A stretch of 64,000 bases of DNA from Moheibacter stercoris (GTDB taxonomy: Bacteria > Bacteroidota > Bacteroidia > Flavobacteriales > Weeksellaceae): assembly GCF_040545805.1 (NCBI RefSeq), contig NZ_JBEPMO010000004.1, positions 1 to 64,000 of the forward strand, read 5' to 3'. Positions within the stretch are counted from its first letter, which is position 1; each line of letters starts with the position of its first letter. Both the position numbers and the translations under genes were made by a program. Under the pieces are notes generated by a model. That model worked only from the letters and a program-made list of their open reading frames with translations, was not told the origin of the DNA and ran no database searches. Below, in pieces: positions 50,159 through 58,871 of this stretch.

Positions 50159-51499
50159 TTACACTACTCCTTGCGCAAGCATTGCATCGGCAACTTTGAC
50201 AAAACCAGCAATATTTGCTCCTTTTACATAGTCAATGTAGCCATCTTCTCCTTTTCCATATTTCACACAAGAATCGTGAATATCGGTCATTATTTTGGTT
50301 AAAATTCGGTCGACTTCATCAGCCGTCCATTCTATTCTCAATGAATTCTGAGACATTTCCAAACCAGAAGTTGCGACTCCACCTGCATTGGAAGCTTTCC
50401 CTGGTGAGAATAATATTTTATGCTTTTTAAAATATTCCATAGCATCTGGCGTAGTTGGCATATTGGCTCCTTCTACTACGCATTGCACTCCATTGGCTAC
50501 CAACATTTCGGCATCAGCCAAATGCAATTCATTTTGGGTAGCACAAGGCATCGCAATATCAACTTTTTGCATCCAAGGAGATTTTCCTTCAAAGAAAGGA
50601 ACTCCATATTTTTCAGCATAAGGTTTTACCACATCATTATTGGTCGCGCGAAGCTCCAACATGAAGTCAATTTTCTCCCCAGAAATTCCATTTTCATCAT
50701 AGATATGTCCATCTGGACCAGACAAAGTCACAACTTTCGCACCCAATTCAGCCGCTTTGGTTACAGCTCCCCAAGCCACATTTCCAAAACCTGAAACTGC
50801 AATTCGTTTCCCTCTTATTTCTTCACCTTTTGTTGCCAACATGGCTTTCAAAAAGTAAACAGCTCCAAAACCAGTAGCTTGAGGACGCAACAAAGAACCA
50901 CCCCAAGACATTCCTTTTCCAGTAATCACACCGGTAAATTCATTTCGAAGTTTTTTATACATTCCAAACATATACCCAATTTCGCGAGCACCAACTCCAA
51001 TATCACCTGCTGGAACATCTGTATTTGGTCCCACATGACGATACAATTCGCTCATGAAAGCATGGCAAAAACGCATGATTTCGCCATCTGACTTTCCTCT
51101 AGCGTCAAAATCAGATCCTCCTTTTGCACCACCCATTGGCAAAGTAGTTAAGGCATTTTTAAAGGTTTGCTCAAACGCCAAAAATTTTAAAATACTCAAA
51201 TTCACACTTGGGTGAAATCTCAATCCACCTTTATAGGGTCCAATCGCAGAGTTCATTTGAATTCGATATCCTCTATTCACTTGAATGATTCCTTTATCAT
51301 CTACCCAAGGAACTCGGAAAATGATCGTTCTTTCTGGTTCAGTCATTCGTAACAAAAGATTTTGTCCGTGGTAAATATCCTTATTTAAGGTATAAGGCAA
51401 AATGGTTTCCGCTACTTCTTGAACAGCTTGTAAAAATTCTGGCTCATGGGGATTTCTTCTTCCCACTTCTGCCATGAAATCATGAATGATTTTCTCCAT
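50159..51499 (-). CDS. gdhA: NADP-specific glutamate dehydrogenase
   Basis: The 446-residue protein has the GDH signature LTTLPMGGAKGGSDFDARGK with the catalytic lysine, the substrate part PAGDIGVGAREIGYMFGMYK, and the nucleotide-binding SGFGNVAWGAVTKAAELGAK. Length and the VGPNTDVPAGD motif fit hexameric NADP-type enzymes that fix ammonium on 2-oxoglutarate. It has its own promoter at 51523-51556 and is monocistronic. Confidence 0.95.
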   Translation of the reverse strand: MEKIIHDFMAEVGRRNPHEPEFLQAVQEVAETILPYTLNKDIYHGQNLLLRMTEPERTIIFRVPWVDDKGIIQVNRGYRIQMNSAIGPYKGGLRFHPSVNLSILKFLAFEQTFKNALTTLPMGGAKGGSDFDARGKSDGEIMRFCHAFMSELYRHVGPNTDVPAGDIGVGAREIGYMFGMYKKLRNEFTGVITGKGMSWGGSLLRPQATGFGAVYFLKAMLATKGEEIRGKRIAVSGFGNVAWGAVTKAAELGAKVVTLSGPDGHIYDENGISGEKIDFMLELRATNNDVVKPYAEKYGVPFFEGKSPWMQKVDIAMPCATQNELHLADAEMLVANGVQCVVEGANMPTTPDAMEYFKKHKILFSPGKASNAGGVATSGLEMSQNSLRIEWTADEVDRILTKIMTDIHDSCVKYGKGEDGYIDYVKGANIAGFVKVADAMLAQGVV

Positions 51500-51522
51500 A
51501 TAAAACTTGAAATTGATTTTAT

Positions 51523-51556
51523 CAAATTTACATTTTCCTCAAAAATCTCATGCAAA
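51523..51556 (-). promoter_or_regulatory. Bacteroidota-type promoter of gdhA
   Basis: On the minus strand TTTG (51553-51556) and TAAATTTG (51523-51530) are 22 bp apart, a full -33/-7 pair, 23 bp before the gdhA start codon. It overlaps the region just past the start codon end of dprA, which runs in the same direction. Confidence 0.55.
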
Positions 51557-51569
51557 AATTTCATTTTTT

Positions 51570-52658
51570 TTAATTTAACCCATACAATTTTCCCGAAAAT
51601 GGCTTTATCAAACCCATTAATTCTAATTCTAATAATACCGAATTCAGTTTGTACAAAGGAATTTGAAGACTTAGAGCAATTTCATCAATGTGCTTTTTTC
51701 CTGATTTAACCAAAAACTGATATACCAAATCTTGATCGGAATTTAGGTCAATAAATAATTCCTTTTGAATAGGTTTCGGATTAATTTTCAAGTTGAAATA
51801 ATTCAACAAATCGTTGGCATCACGAATCATATAGGCTTGATTACTTTGAATCAATTCATTACAGCCAAAACTCAACCGATCTTCAATTCTACCCGGAACA
51901 GCAAAAACTTCCCGATTGTAGGAATTGGCATAATTCGCTGTCGCCAAAGCACCACCGCGTTTATCAGATTCCACCACAATTACCGCATCGCAAAGACCAG
52001 CAATGATTCGATTTCGAAGGACGAAATTCAAAGGTTCAGCATTATGAAATGTCGAATATTCGGTTAATAATGCCCCGTTTTCACAGATTTCTTTCGCTTC
52101 CTTTTTATGAGGTGCAGGAGAAATTCGATTGAGCCCATGTGCCAAAACTGCAAGATTGGGAATTTGATATTTCAGGCAATTTCGATGCGCTTCAATATCA
52201 CAACCATAAGCCAAACCACTTACAAAAGCAATGTTTTGAGAGGACAAATCCTCCACTAATTTCTCAATAAATTTTTTCCCATACGAAGTCATTTGGCGTG
52301 TTCCAACAATTCCGATATGCAACTTATTATCAAAATTATAATTGCCCTTTTTAAACAAAACCAAAGGAGCGTCAGAACAATTTCTTAATTTTTCGGGATA
52401 CGAAATATCTTGATAGCTTAGGATTTCAATGCCGTGCTTTTCGCAATAATCCATTTCTTTTTGTGCCAAAGCAAAACATTCGTTCGTTTGGAAATAACGA
52501 ATCAAATCAGTTCGATTTCGAAAAATCGCTTTCAATTCCTTTGGACTTAAATGCCAAATCTGATCGGCTTCAACCGTTTTTAAAATTTTCCGTTGGTTTA
52601 TTGGACCCAATCTTGGAACGTAAGTCAATGCAAGTAATGGTAGTAAATTAGGGTTCAT
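51570..52658 (-). CDS. dprA: DNA-processing protein DprA
   Basis: The 362-residue protein has the DprA Rossmann core: GIVGTRQMTSYGKKFIEKLV, AFVSGLAYGCDIEAHRNCLK, ILAHGLN-like LAVLAHGLNRISPAPH, ALLTEYSTFHNAEPLNFVLR NRIIAG, and VIVVESDKRGGALATANYAN. The N-terminal helix-hairpin-helix part and a C-terminal winged helix (SGKKHIDEIALSLQIPLYKL) complete the usual layout. It loads RecA on incoming single-stranded DNA during natural transformation. It is 70 bp upstream of gdhA and is divergent from the HU-SPOR gene. Confidence 0.92.
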   Translation of the reverse strand: MNPNLLPLLALTYVPRLGPINQRKILKTVEADQIWHLSPKELKAIFRNRTDLIRYFQTNECFALAQKEMDYCEKHGIEILSYQDISYPEKLRNCSDAPLVLFKKGNYNFDNKLHIGIVGTRQMTSYGKKFIEKLVEDLSSQNIAFVSGLAYGCDIEAHRNCLKYQIPNLAVLAHGLNRISPAPHKKEAKEICENGALLTEYSTFHNAEPLNFVLRNRIIAGLCDAVIVVESDKRGGALATANYANSYNREVFAVPGRIEDRLSFGCNELIQSNQAYMIRDANDLLNYFNLKINPKPIQKELFIDLNSDQDLVYQFLVKSGKKHIDEIALSLQIPLYKLNSVLLELELMGLIKPFSGKLYGLN

Positions 52659-52725
52659 CTTTCTAAGTTAAGAAAAGTTTATTAACAATTTATTTACTTG
52701 ACGGATTTTTATGGGAATAACTTCG

Positions 52726-52733
52726 TACTTTTG
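52726..52733 (+). promoter_or_regulatory. -7 promoter box for the HU-SPOR gene, unusually close to the start codon
   Basis: TACTTTTG matches TAnnTTTG exactly and ends 4 bp before the ATG at 52738. The start of transcription would be at or within the start codon. There is no TTTG at -33; the nearest TTG is 25 bp upstream. Confidence 0.5.
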
Positions 52734-52737
52734 AAGT

Positions 52738-53625
52738 ATGAATTTGGAAAAGTATATCTCAACCTTATTGTTTCAGCACGATTGTGTGATTGTGCCAGAA
52801 TTTGGTGCGTTTATCGCTCAAAAAGTTCAATCGATTTATCAACCTGAAAATTCAATTTTTTTACCACCAAAAAAAGAATTGGCTTTTAACCCATCTTTGA
52901 TCAAAAATGATGGGTTATTGATTCAAGAAGTGGCGACGAAAAATGGAATTTCATTTGAAAAAGCTCAAGAAGAAATTGAAAGCATGGTTCAATTTTGGAA
53001 AAACCATTTGAACAAAAATACAACCTTGAATTTGGAGGGACTTGGAAATTTTTCAAAAACAGAAAATGATCAATTAAATTTCACACCATCTTCCCAAAAC
53101 TATTTACTGAAGTCGTTTGGTTTGGATAAGGTTAAAGGACAATATGTCTTAACCACTGAAAACCAAGAAAGTTCTTCTGCTGTTTGGTGGAAAGTCGCTT
53201 CGATTATTCCTATTTTGGTGGGAGGTTATTTGTATTTTGGGAAACCAAAACCTGTAACTGACTTTGTGAATCAACAATGGAGTGGGTTTGTATCACCTAT
53301 TTTGAATCCAGATGCTTCTGCCACCAAAGCTGTTTTTGCGGAACCAATTAAGGTTGTTGAAAAACAAATTTCAGCGGTAAAAGAAGAAGCGATTATTCAT
53401 GATTACCAAATGATTGTTGGTTCGTTCAGAAAGTTGGAAGAAGCCAACAATTCGGTAGCGAAATTGCAAGAAAAAGGATTTGAAGCTGCGAAAATGACTC
53501 AGAAAAAGGGAAGTTTTTATTATGTTGCTTTGCAAACTTTCCCAACCAAAGAAGAAGCTTTGGAATACAGAAGAAGTTTGGGTGAAGAATTTCCAGAATC
53601 TTGGGTTCTATCTCTAAAAGATTAA
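52738..53625 (+). CDS. Membrane protein with N-terminal HU-type domains and C-terminal SPOR domain
   Basis: The 295-residue protein has three parts. Residues 1-130 read as two HU-like (CCDC81-type) DNA-bending domains: HDCVIVPEFGAFIAQKVQSI, FEKAQEEIESMVQFWKNHLN, NLEGLGNF. A single membrane helix lies at about 150-167 (VWWKVASIIPILVGGYLYFG). A SPOR peptidoglycan-binding domain occupies about 221-292 (YQMIVGSFRKLEEANNSVAK, FEAAKMTQKKGSFYYVALQT). The architecture would tether cytoplasmic HU-like domains to the cell wall, plausibly at the division site; whether the HU part binds DNA here is unproven. Confidence 0.8.
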   Translation: MNLEKYISTLLFQHDCVIVPEFGAFIAQKVQSIYQPENSIFLPPKKELAFNPSLIKNDGLLIQEVATKNGISFEKAQEEIESMVQFWKNHLNKNTTLNLEGLGNFSKTENDQLNFTPSSQNYLLKSFGLDKVKGQYVLTTENQESSSAVWWKVASIIPILVGGYLYFGKPKPVTDFVNQQWSGFVSPILNPDASATKAVFAEPIKVVEKQISAVKEEAIIHDYQMIVGSFRKLEEANNSVAKLQEKGFEAAKMTQKKGSFYYVALQTFPTKEEALEYRRSLGEEFPESWVLSLKD

Positions 53626-53655
53626 GACTAAACAATTTGTTTATCGAGATAATTT

Positions 53656-53686
53656 AAAGACCTTTGCGCCGCAAAAGGTCTTTTTT
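53656..53686 (+). terminator. Terminator-like hairpin abutting the thioesterase start
   Basis: AAAGACCTTT (53656-53665) faces AAAGGTCTTT within a GC-rich bulge (GCGCCGC), then six T. The T run ends 1-2 bp before the ATG at 53688. It probably ends the HU-SPOR transcript but may also form the leader of the thioesterase. Confidence 0.6.
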
Positions 53687-53687
53687 C

Positions 53688-54209
53688 ATGAAATCAAAAA
53701 TCAAAACTCCCTCAGAATCAGCGGCTGTATTAACCAATTTGGTTTTACCAGGCGAAACCAATATGTTGAACAACCTTTTTGGAGGTGAATTATTGGCGCG
53801 TATGGACCGAATTTCTTCCATTGCGGCAAAACGCCATTCCGAAAGTTACCAAGTTGTAACAGCAAGCGTGAACCACGTTTCGTTCAATACACCCATTCCT
53901 TTGGGAAGCATTGTGAAATTGGAAGCAAAAGTAACCCGTGCTTTTTCTACTTCAATGGAAGTTTATGTCGATGTTTGGATTGATGACCCTGTCAAACAAG
54001 TGATGATTAAAACCAATAATGGAATCTACACCTTTGTGGCGGTTGACCAATGTAACAAACCCACAGAAGTTCCGCAAATAAAACCTGAAACCGAAGAAGA
54101 AATCGAACGATTTGATGCAGCTTTACGAAGAAAACAATTGAGTTTGATTTTGGCGGGAAGATTAGACCCAAAGGACGCACACGAGCTGAAAGCATTATTC
54201 ATGGGTTAA
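53688..54209 (+). CDS. Acyl-CoA thioesterase (hotdog fold)
   Basis: I use the ATG at 53688 (173 residues); the in-frame TTG at 53664 lies in the hairpin. The protein matches hotdog acyl-CoA hydrolases of the YciA/BACH group: LVLPGETNMLNNLFGGELLA (with the conserved aspartate/asparagine patch), VTASVNHVSFNTPIPLGSIV, and VKLEAKVTRAFSTSMEVYVD. The C-terminal extension (LILAGRLDPKDAHELKALF) is unique. It hydrolyses acyl-CoA to CoA and acid; the chain length is not readable. It is convergent with the M48 operon and shares a strong terminator. Confidence 0.85.
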   Translation: MKSKIKTPSESAAVLTNLVLPGETNMLNNLFGGELLARMDRISSIAAKRHSESYQVVTASVNHVSFNTPIPLGSIVKLEAKVTRAFSTSMEVYVDVWIDDPVKQVMIKTNNGIYTFVAVDQCNKPTEVPQIKPETEEEIERFDAALRRKQLSLILAGRLDPKDAHELKALFMG

Positions 54210-54213
54210 AACA

Positions 54214-54248
54214 AAAAGAACCTTTCAAATTTTGAAAAGTTCTTTTTT
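54214..54248. terminator. Bidirectional terminator between thioesterase and M48 operon
   Basis: AAAAAGAACCTTTCAAA (from 54214) faces TTTGAAAAGTTCTTTTTT with one mismatch, giving a long symmetric stem with A and T tracts on both sides. It serves converging genes. Confidence 0.85.
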
Positions 54249-54267
54249 GCTTTCTTATCGATTCATT

Positions 54268-56298
54268 TTAATATTTGATTTCCAATAGGGCTTCTGGATC
54301 TTTCTGGTCAGAAGCTTTTTTAAGCCATTTCATTCGCTCTTCCATATTCATTTTCAGAAGATAATGTCGCGCTAACGCAAATTGGGCATCGACAAATCCT
54401 GACTCCGCAGATTGTTTTAATTTTTCTAAGGCTTCATCACTCTTGTTGGCCGAAATCAAATCAATGACTTCTAAAAACTCCTGTTGTCCTTTGGTTAAAC
54501 CTCCGGCGACTTTTGCAGAAGATTTGATAGATTTTACGCTTGGATTGATCACATACTTAAAAGTTGATTTATCTATGACATCTGGACTTGCCCAATAACT
54601 TCCAATTACATTTCTTATATATTTAAAATTCCAAAAAATCTTCCTCTCATCATCTACAGGAGCCACTTTGTGGCAATAGTAAAATCTCATTTTATTACGA
54701 TTATACAGCGCTGCCAAATCACTGAAGGCGATCGATAGACCTGATTCAGCTGCTTTTTTTACAATTTCAAAACCTTCGTTACAAGTAGTGGCATCATAAA
54801 GCATTTTATTTCCTTTCGAATACTCACTAAAACCAACAGCAATATCCGCTACTACCTCTGACTGTACATATGTCTCTTTGTTTTCAATGGTAAACAGAGA
54901 AGCATCTACTGGAACATTGGTTTTCATGGATTCAATTTGTAATGTTTCATCCAAATTATAGGAAGGAATATTCATCACTTTATGTTGCTTAAAAGGAAAT
55001 AATACACCATCCACATTTCGGTAATCGGAATAATACGTGGTATAAATCATAGGATCAGATGATAGTGCAACGTATTTCCAAATTTCTTCTGTCGCAATTA
55101 GCAAGGAGGTTTTCACATCATAATAACGCAAATAATCAATTTCAACAACCACTAATCCTTCATTCGAAACCTCCTTTGTAGGCAACTTTAACACGTAAAC
55201 TTCTTTTCCGTCTAGTTGTTTAATCCCTTCAAATCGGATGTCCGTGTTATTTACCAAATAAGCAAATTCTTTTACATAACTGGCACTTGCTCCATCAGAT
55301 TTGGAACCGGGAATGGCTTCTGGATTTTCATATTCAGCCCATTGATCATTTAGCTTTTTCATGTAAACCTTCCCCCCAAGGCCAAGCATTTCACCCGAAG
55401 AGCTATTGTTAAAAAAATAAGAAGGACGAAGGTAAACGATGTCGTCTTTCGTTTCGGTAGTTGTGAGACCTAGGGTATTTTTTATATGAGAAGTAGTTGT
55501 CTGTTTGGTTTGCATCGTTTTTATTTTACTGATTGCTTCTTGCCCACCAATTGCTTTTATGTACTGCGCCAAAATTTGTTCAGCATCAATCACGTCTTTT
55601 ACATCCTCCTCAGAAATTTTATTTTCGATAATTTGGACGATTACTTCTTCTTTAATTTCTTCTACTTTTATACTTTTCCCATTCCCTCGGTTCCATCCCT
55701 TTTCAACCGCCTGTAGTCGTTTGGATTTTTCTGGGTGCGTAGATGACCCTTTTTCAGGTAGCATTTTATCGATGGCTGACTGAGCGTCTTTCAAACTACA
55801 ACCCATTCTTGCTAAAACAAATCCTGAAAATTCGTCGGCTTGTAATTCGGTCTGGTGAGTACTTCCGGCCCCTGTAAGTGTATGCCCGTTTAGGTGGTGA
55901 CCAATTTCGTGTGCCAAAATGCTGATTAGTCCCCAATCAGTGTTGGTTGCATCTTTTACTTTTTGAAAGAACAAATTGTCATAGATAATATAACGATCCA
56001 AATCTCCGTTTTTTAAAGGAATCGTTACGGCAATTGCATTATTTATACCTCCACATTCTTCTACTTCAAAATTCCGGAACAGTCCTACTTTATCCAAAAT
56101 TTGCTCTACTTTTAAAAGCGCTTCCTCGTATTTCTCTCCGGAATGTACCGAATTATACAATTCACAAATATCGCTATAATCATCTGCTTGTTCGACCGTT
56201 TGATATCCTTGATATCCACAGGAAAAAACACGTAGCTGCGCTTGTGTATTTGCACCAATAATTAATAGAATTAAAAAAAAATTGTAATAAAGTTTCAT
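54268..56298 (-). CDS. M48-family metalloprotease fused to a LolA-like domain and Sel1-like repeats
   Basis: The 676-residue protein has a signal peptide (1-20), an M48-like catalytic domain with HEIGHH (130-135) in SILAHEIGHHLNGHT and the third-ligand ELQADEFSG (151-159), then a beta-rich region with the pattern YIKAIGGQEAISKIKTMQTK (from about 246), as in LolA/outer-membrane lipoprotein sorting-like Bacteroidota domains, to about 475. The C-terminal part contains Sel1-type units (SIAFSDLAALYNRNK; FVDAQFALARHYLL). The fusion of a zinc protease to a lipoprotein-carrier-like domain and Sel1 repeats is unusual. It is the last gene of a three-gene operon. Confidence 0.8.
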   Translation of the reverse strand: MKLYYNFFLILLIIGANTQAQLRVFSCGYQGYQTVEQADDYSDICELYNSVHSGEKYEEALLKVEQILDKVGLFRNFEVEECGGINNAIAVTIPLKNGDLDRYIIYDNLFFQKVKDATNTDWGLISILAHEIGHHLNGHTLTGAGSTHQTELQADEFSGFVLARMGCSLKDAQSAIDKMLPEKGSSTHPEKSKRLQAVEKGWNRGNGKSIKVEEIKEEVIVQIIENKISEEDVKDVIDAEQILAQYIKAIGGQEAISKIKTMQTKQTTTSHIKNTLGLTTTETKDDIVYLRPSYFFNNSSSGEMLGLGGKVYMKKLNDQWAEYENPEAIPGSKSDGASASYVKEFAYLVNNTDIRFEGIKQLDGKEVYVLKLPTKEVSNEGLVVVEIDYLRYYDVKTSLLIATEEIWKYVALSSDPMIYTTYYSDYRNVDGVLFPFKQHKVMNIPSYNLDETLQIESMKTNVPVDASLFTIENKETYVQSEVVADIAVGFSEYSKGNKMLYDATTCNEGFEIVKKAAESGLSIAFSDLAALYNRNKMRFYYCHKVAPVDDERKIFWNFKYIRNVIGSYWASPDVIDKSTFKYVINPSVKSIKSSAKVAGGLTKGQQEFLEVIDLISANKSDEALEKLKQSAESGFVDAQFALARHYLLKMNMEERMKWLKKASDQKDPEALLEIKY

Positions 56299-56301
56299 GA
56301 T

Positions 56302-56805
56302 TTATTTAATTATAGATTCGAATTTTGACTTGAATTCCGGTTTAACGAAAATGACTTCTTGGCCTTCCGAGAGACTGATTCTACTAAATTGATTGGTCAT
56401 AGGACTGTACATAAAACTAAAATACTGGTCCGAATTAAAAATTCGAATTTGGTATTTGGGTTTAAATTCGGTTTTAGATAGAGAAATAGAATCCCAATCA
56501 TAGAGTTTATCGTCTATAATCGTCTGGCAAAATAATTGAACTTGTTTTTCGGAGAATTCTCCAATCAAAACTGCTTTGTTCATCGAGTCTTTCGTGCCTT
56601 CGATTAACACTGAATGGATTTCAAGCAGGTCTATTTTCGTTGAATTCTCTAATTGGAAAGCACTGGCCTCTCCGACAAACTGAAAAAATCGTTCATTTGT
56701 GAGAAGTTGACGCGAAATAGTTTCAGACGTTTTGAATTTTGGGTCAGAAGAAAAAATCGCACAACCAGTTAAAAAGAAAGCGAGAATAAGCAAACTGCTT
56801 TTCAT
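56302..56805 (-). CDS. Predicted lipoprotein of the protease operon
   Basis: The 167-residue protein has a lipobox FLTGC (cysteine at about residue 15). No family is recognised. The body is alternating beta and charged strands (LLEIHSVLIEGTKDSMNKAV; KYQIRIFNSDQYFSFMYSPM). It lies between the papain-like and M48 genes with gaps of 6 and 3 bp, so it is almost certainly cotranscribed with both and probably works with them in the periplasm. Confidence 0.7.
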   Translation of the reverse strand: MKSSLLILAFFLTGCAIFSSDPKFKTSETISRQLLTNERFFQFVGEASAFQLENSTKIDLLEIHSVLIEGTKDSMNKAVLIGEFSEKQVQLFCQTIIDDKLYDWDSISLSKTEFKPKYQIRIFNSDQYFSFMYSPMTNQFSRISLSEGQEVIFVKPEFKSKFESIIK

Positions 56806-56811
56806 TCCAAT

Positions 56812-58227
56812 TTAATTACGTTTGATTTCTAACAACATTAACACCATGGATCCCGAAGAATACGTGGCTTCAAATGCAATTTCGCCTTCGGACAATTTGA
56901 TGTTTTCTTTTGCAATCAGTTTATCTTTGAAGATAAGATACAATTTGTCCAATAAATCTCCATCTAAAGTATCCAGTTGATTTTTAACTTCTTCCACCTC
57001 AATACGATCTTCTGAAAAGAGGACGATGGAATAGTCGGAATTAACTTGTCCTCCTAATCGAAACCAATGTTTTTCTCCAGGTATGATGACTTCCGTATTG
57101 TCATAATTAATAAACGGACTTATGTTTTTATCATGAGGAAATAAAATGCCGTTCTGTCCATTTGAATCCGCGGCAAAAACATATACATAGCTTGGTTTCT
57201 CTACTTCAACATACATTCTATATCTTGTCCCTTCCGGAAATGTTTTTTGTGTCTGATAGTCCCCAGCACTTTGAATTTCTTTATCCACTACTACCTCTTG
57301 CCAACCTAAAACGGATTTACCATAGCCTCCATTTCCTTTCGTAACGGTCATTTCTGAACCGTCTTGCAGCATCATTTTCAGTTTTCCTGCTAAATTTCGC
57401 TTTTCCACTTTGGTTTGTGGAATCATTTCAAATGCATACCGTGTATAGTTGACAAAGTCATCATATCGAACCCAAATATATCCTGAATTCCCCCAGTCTG
57501 TACCCCAACTATTTACGATCTCAAATGCCCCTCCGTATTTATCATCATCATACCCCACAACACACATCGCATGGCCACCTACTCCCATTTCTTCTGGTTC
57601 GTATAGGTTTTTAGCATAATAAAATGCGTTTTCTACTAGAAAGCCTATGATGACCGGATTGCCGTTTGCCAATGATCTTTTGACGGATTCTATCTTCACT
57701 TCTTTTGATTCAGATGCACCATACAATCGGGTAAAATCTTTGATCCGATATTCTTTTGCTTTTTCTACCACCGAAGTTGAGATTTCATCTCCACAGGAAT
57801 CATCAAAGTCGGAAAAAAAAGCCGAACCATCCTCTACCATTGATTTTAAAGCTCGATTAATGTAAGCACCACCTTGGCAATTATAATCATCATCCACATT
57901 GGATTGCATATAGGTAAAAAGTGGAGAAAATAGTTTCGAATCTGATTTAGAGTTATTCATTCTAGACTCTAGAATTGATCTTCCATAATAGGCAGTTGAC
58001 CAACCCACACAAGTTCCATAATAGCCTTGGTTTTTAATTTCTGGAACAAATTCTTTTAACGATACAGAAGTGATGTCGGCTACGACATCCTGAAATCCTA
58101 CATTTCGTGCTTTTAATGGAGTATTATCATAAGCCTTATCATCCATTATCAGCCCTGTCGAATAAGGAGTTTGCGCCCATACAATGATGACAAAAAAGGA
58201 TAAGATTCCTGAAAATTTTAATTTCAT
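56812..58227 (-). CDS. Secreted papain-like (C1A) protease with DUF4384 domain
   Basis: The 471-residue protein has a signal peptide (to WAQT, about 19), a papain-type domain with the catalytic Cys73 in KNQGYYGTCVGWS (oxyanion Gln67), His219 in GVGGHAMCVVGYD and Asn239 in IVNSWGTDWGN. From about 315 to 400 lies a DUF4384-like region (YRMYVEVEKPSYVYVFAADS, ILFPHDKNISPF). In other bacteria DUF4384 often accompanies caspase-like or kinase effectors. The papain motif is otherwise complete. It is the first gene of the operon with the lipoprotein and the M48 protein. Confidence 0.85.
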   Translation of the reverse strand: MKLKFSGILSFFVIIVWAQTPYSTGLIMDDKAYDNTPLKARNVGFQDVVADITSVSLKEFVPEIKNQGYYGTCVGWSTAYYGRSILESRMNNSKSDSKLFSPLFTYMQSNVDDDYNCQGGAYINRALKSMVEDGSAFFSDFDDSCGDEISTSVVEKAKEYRIKDFTRLYGASESKEVKIESVKRSLANGNPVIIGFLVENAFYYAKNLYEPEEMGVGGHAMCVVGYDDDKYGGAFEIVNSWGTDWGNSGYIWVRYDDFVNYTRYAFEMIPQTKVEKRNLAGKLKMMLQDGSEMTVTKGNGGYGKSVLGWQEVVVDKEIQSAGDYQTQKTFPEGTRYRMYVEVEKPSYVYVFAADSNGQNGILFPHDKNISPFINYDNTEVIIPGEKHWFRLGGQVNSDYSIVLFSEDRIEVEEVKNQLDTLDGDLLDKLYLIFKDKLIAKENIKLSEGEIAFEATYSSGSMVLMLLEIKRN

Positions 58228-58363
58228 GATTAATAATTTAGTTTAAGAGAAATGCAATCATACTAAATTTTGATGTATAAAATCTTATAAAATCTTCAAA
58301 AATCCGTGTATTTATGGTAAAATGTCATAGTTACCAACACTTTCCCATCCTATTTTAAGTCGA

Positions 58364-58864
58364 TTATTCTGCAATTAGTTTTTCGAGTAAATGATGAACG
58401 TCGGGTGCATTCCAATCCGCCGCTCCACGCTCAAAAAGTACCATTTCTCCTTTTCTATTTAAAATATAAGTAGTTGGGTAGGCTTTGGGATGAATCTCTG
58501 AAGAAAATTTAGCATTTACTTCATAGATCGGCATCGTATAACCTGTTTTCCTTATAAATGAATTGATTTTTTCCGGCTTATCCTGCATAGCAATAAATGC
58601 AAATTTCATTTCTTTCCCTTTGGCTTTATATAATTTTTGCAAACTGGGCATTTCCGAGACACAAGGTCCGCACCAAGTTCCCCAAAAATTGATGAATATT
58701 ACTTCTCCTTCAAAATCAAGAAGTTGAGTGTCCTGAAATCCATTGTAGCCTTTTAATGAAATTTCCCAATCATTTGATTGAAGATAATGGACTTCTGATG
58801 TTGATTTTAAAGTTGGACTTGCAAGCGTATGCAGATCAATCATCATTTTTATACGAGTTCCCAT
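58364..58864 (-). CDS. TlpA-like thioredoxin-fold protein, probably N-terminally truncated
   Basis: The 166-residue frame has a complete TlpA/ResA-type thioredoxin domain with the redox motif in INFWGTWCGPCVSEMPSLQK and cis-proline region KAYPTTYILNRKG. The expected signal peptide or membrane anchor is missing: the frame begins MGTRIKMMIDLHTLAS just 28 bp from the divergent IS5-type transposase remnant. The reading suggests that insertion and decay of the element removed the 5' end. Without export the protein would be misplaced. A real alternative is a short cytoplasmic form. Confidence 0.75.
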   Translation of the reverse strand: MGTRIKMMIDLHTLASPTLKSTSEVHYLQSNDWEISLKGYNGFQDTQLLDFEGEVIFINFWGTWCGPCVSEMPSLQKLYKAKGKEMKFAFIAMQDKPEKINSFIRKTGYTMPIYEVNAKFSSEIHPKAYPTTYILNRKGEMVLFERGAADWNAPDVHHLLEKLIAE

Positions 58865-58871
58865 TGGTGTA

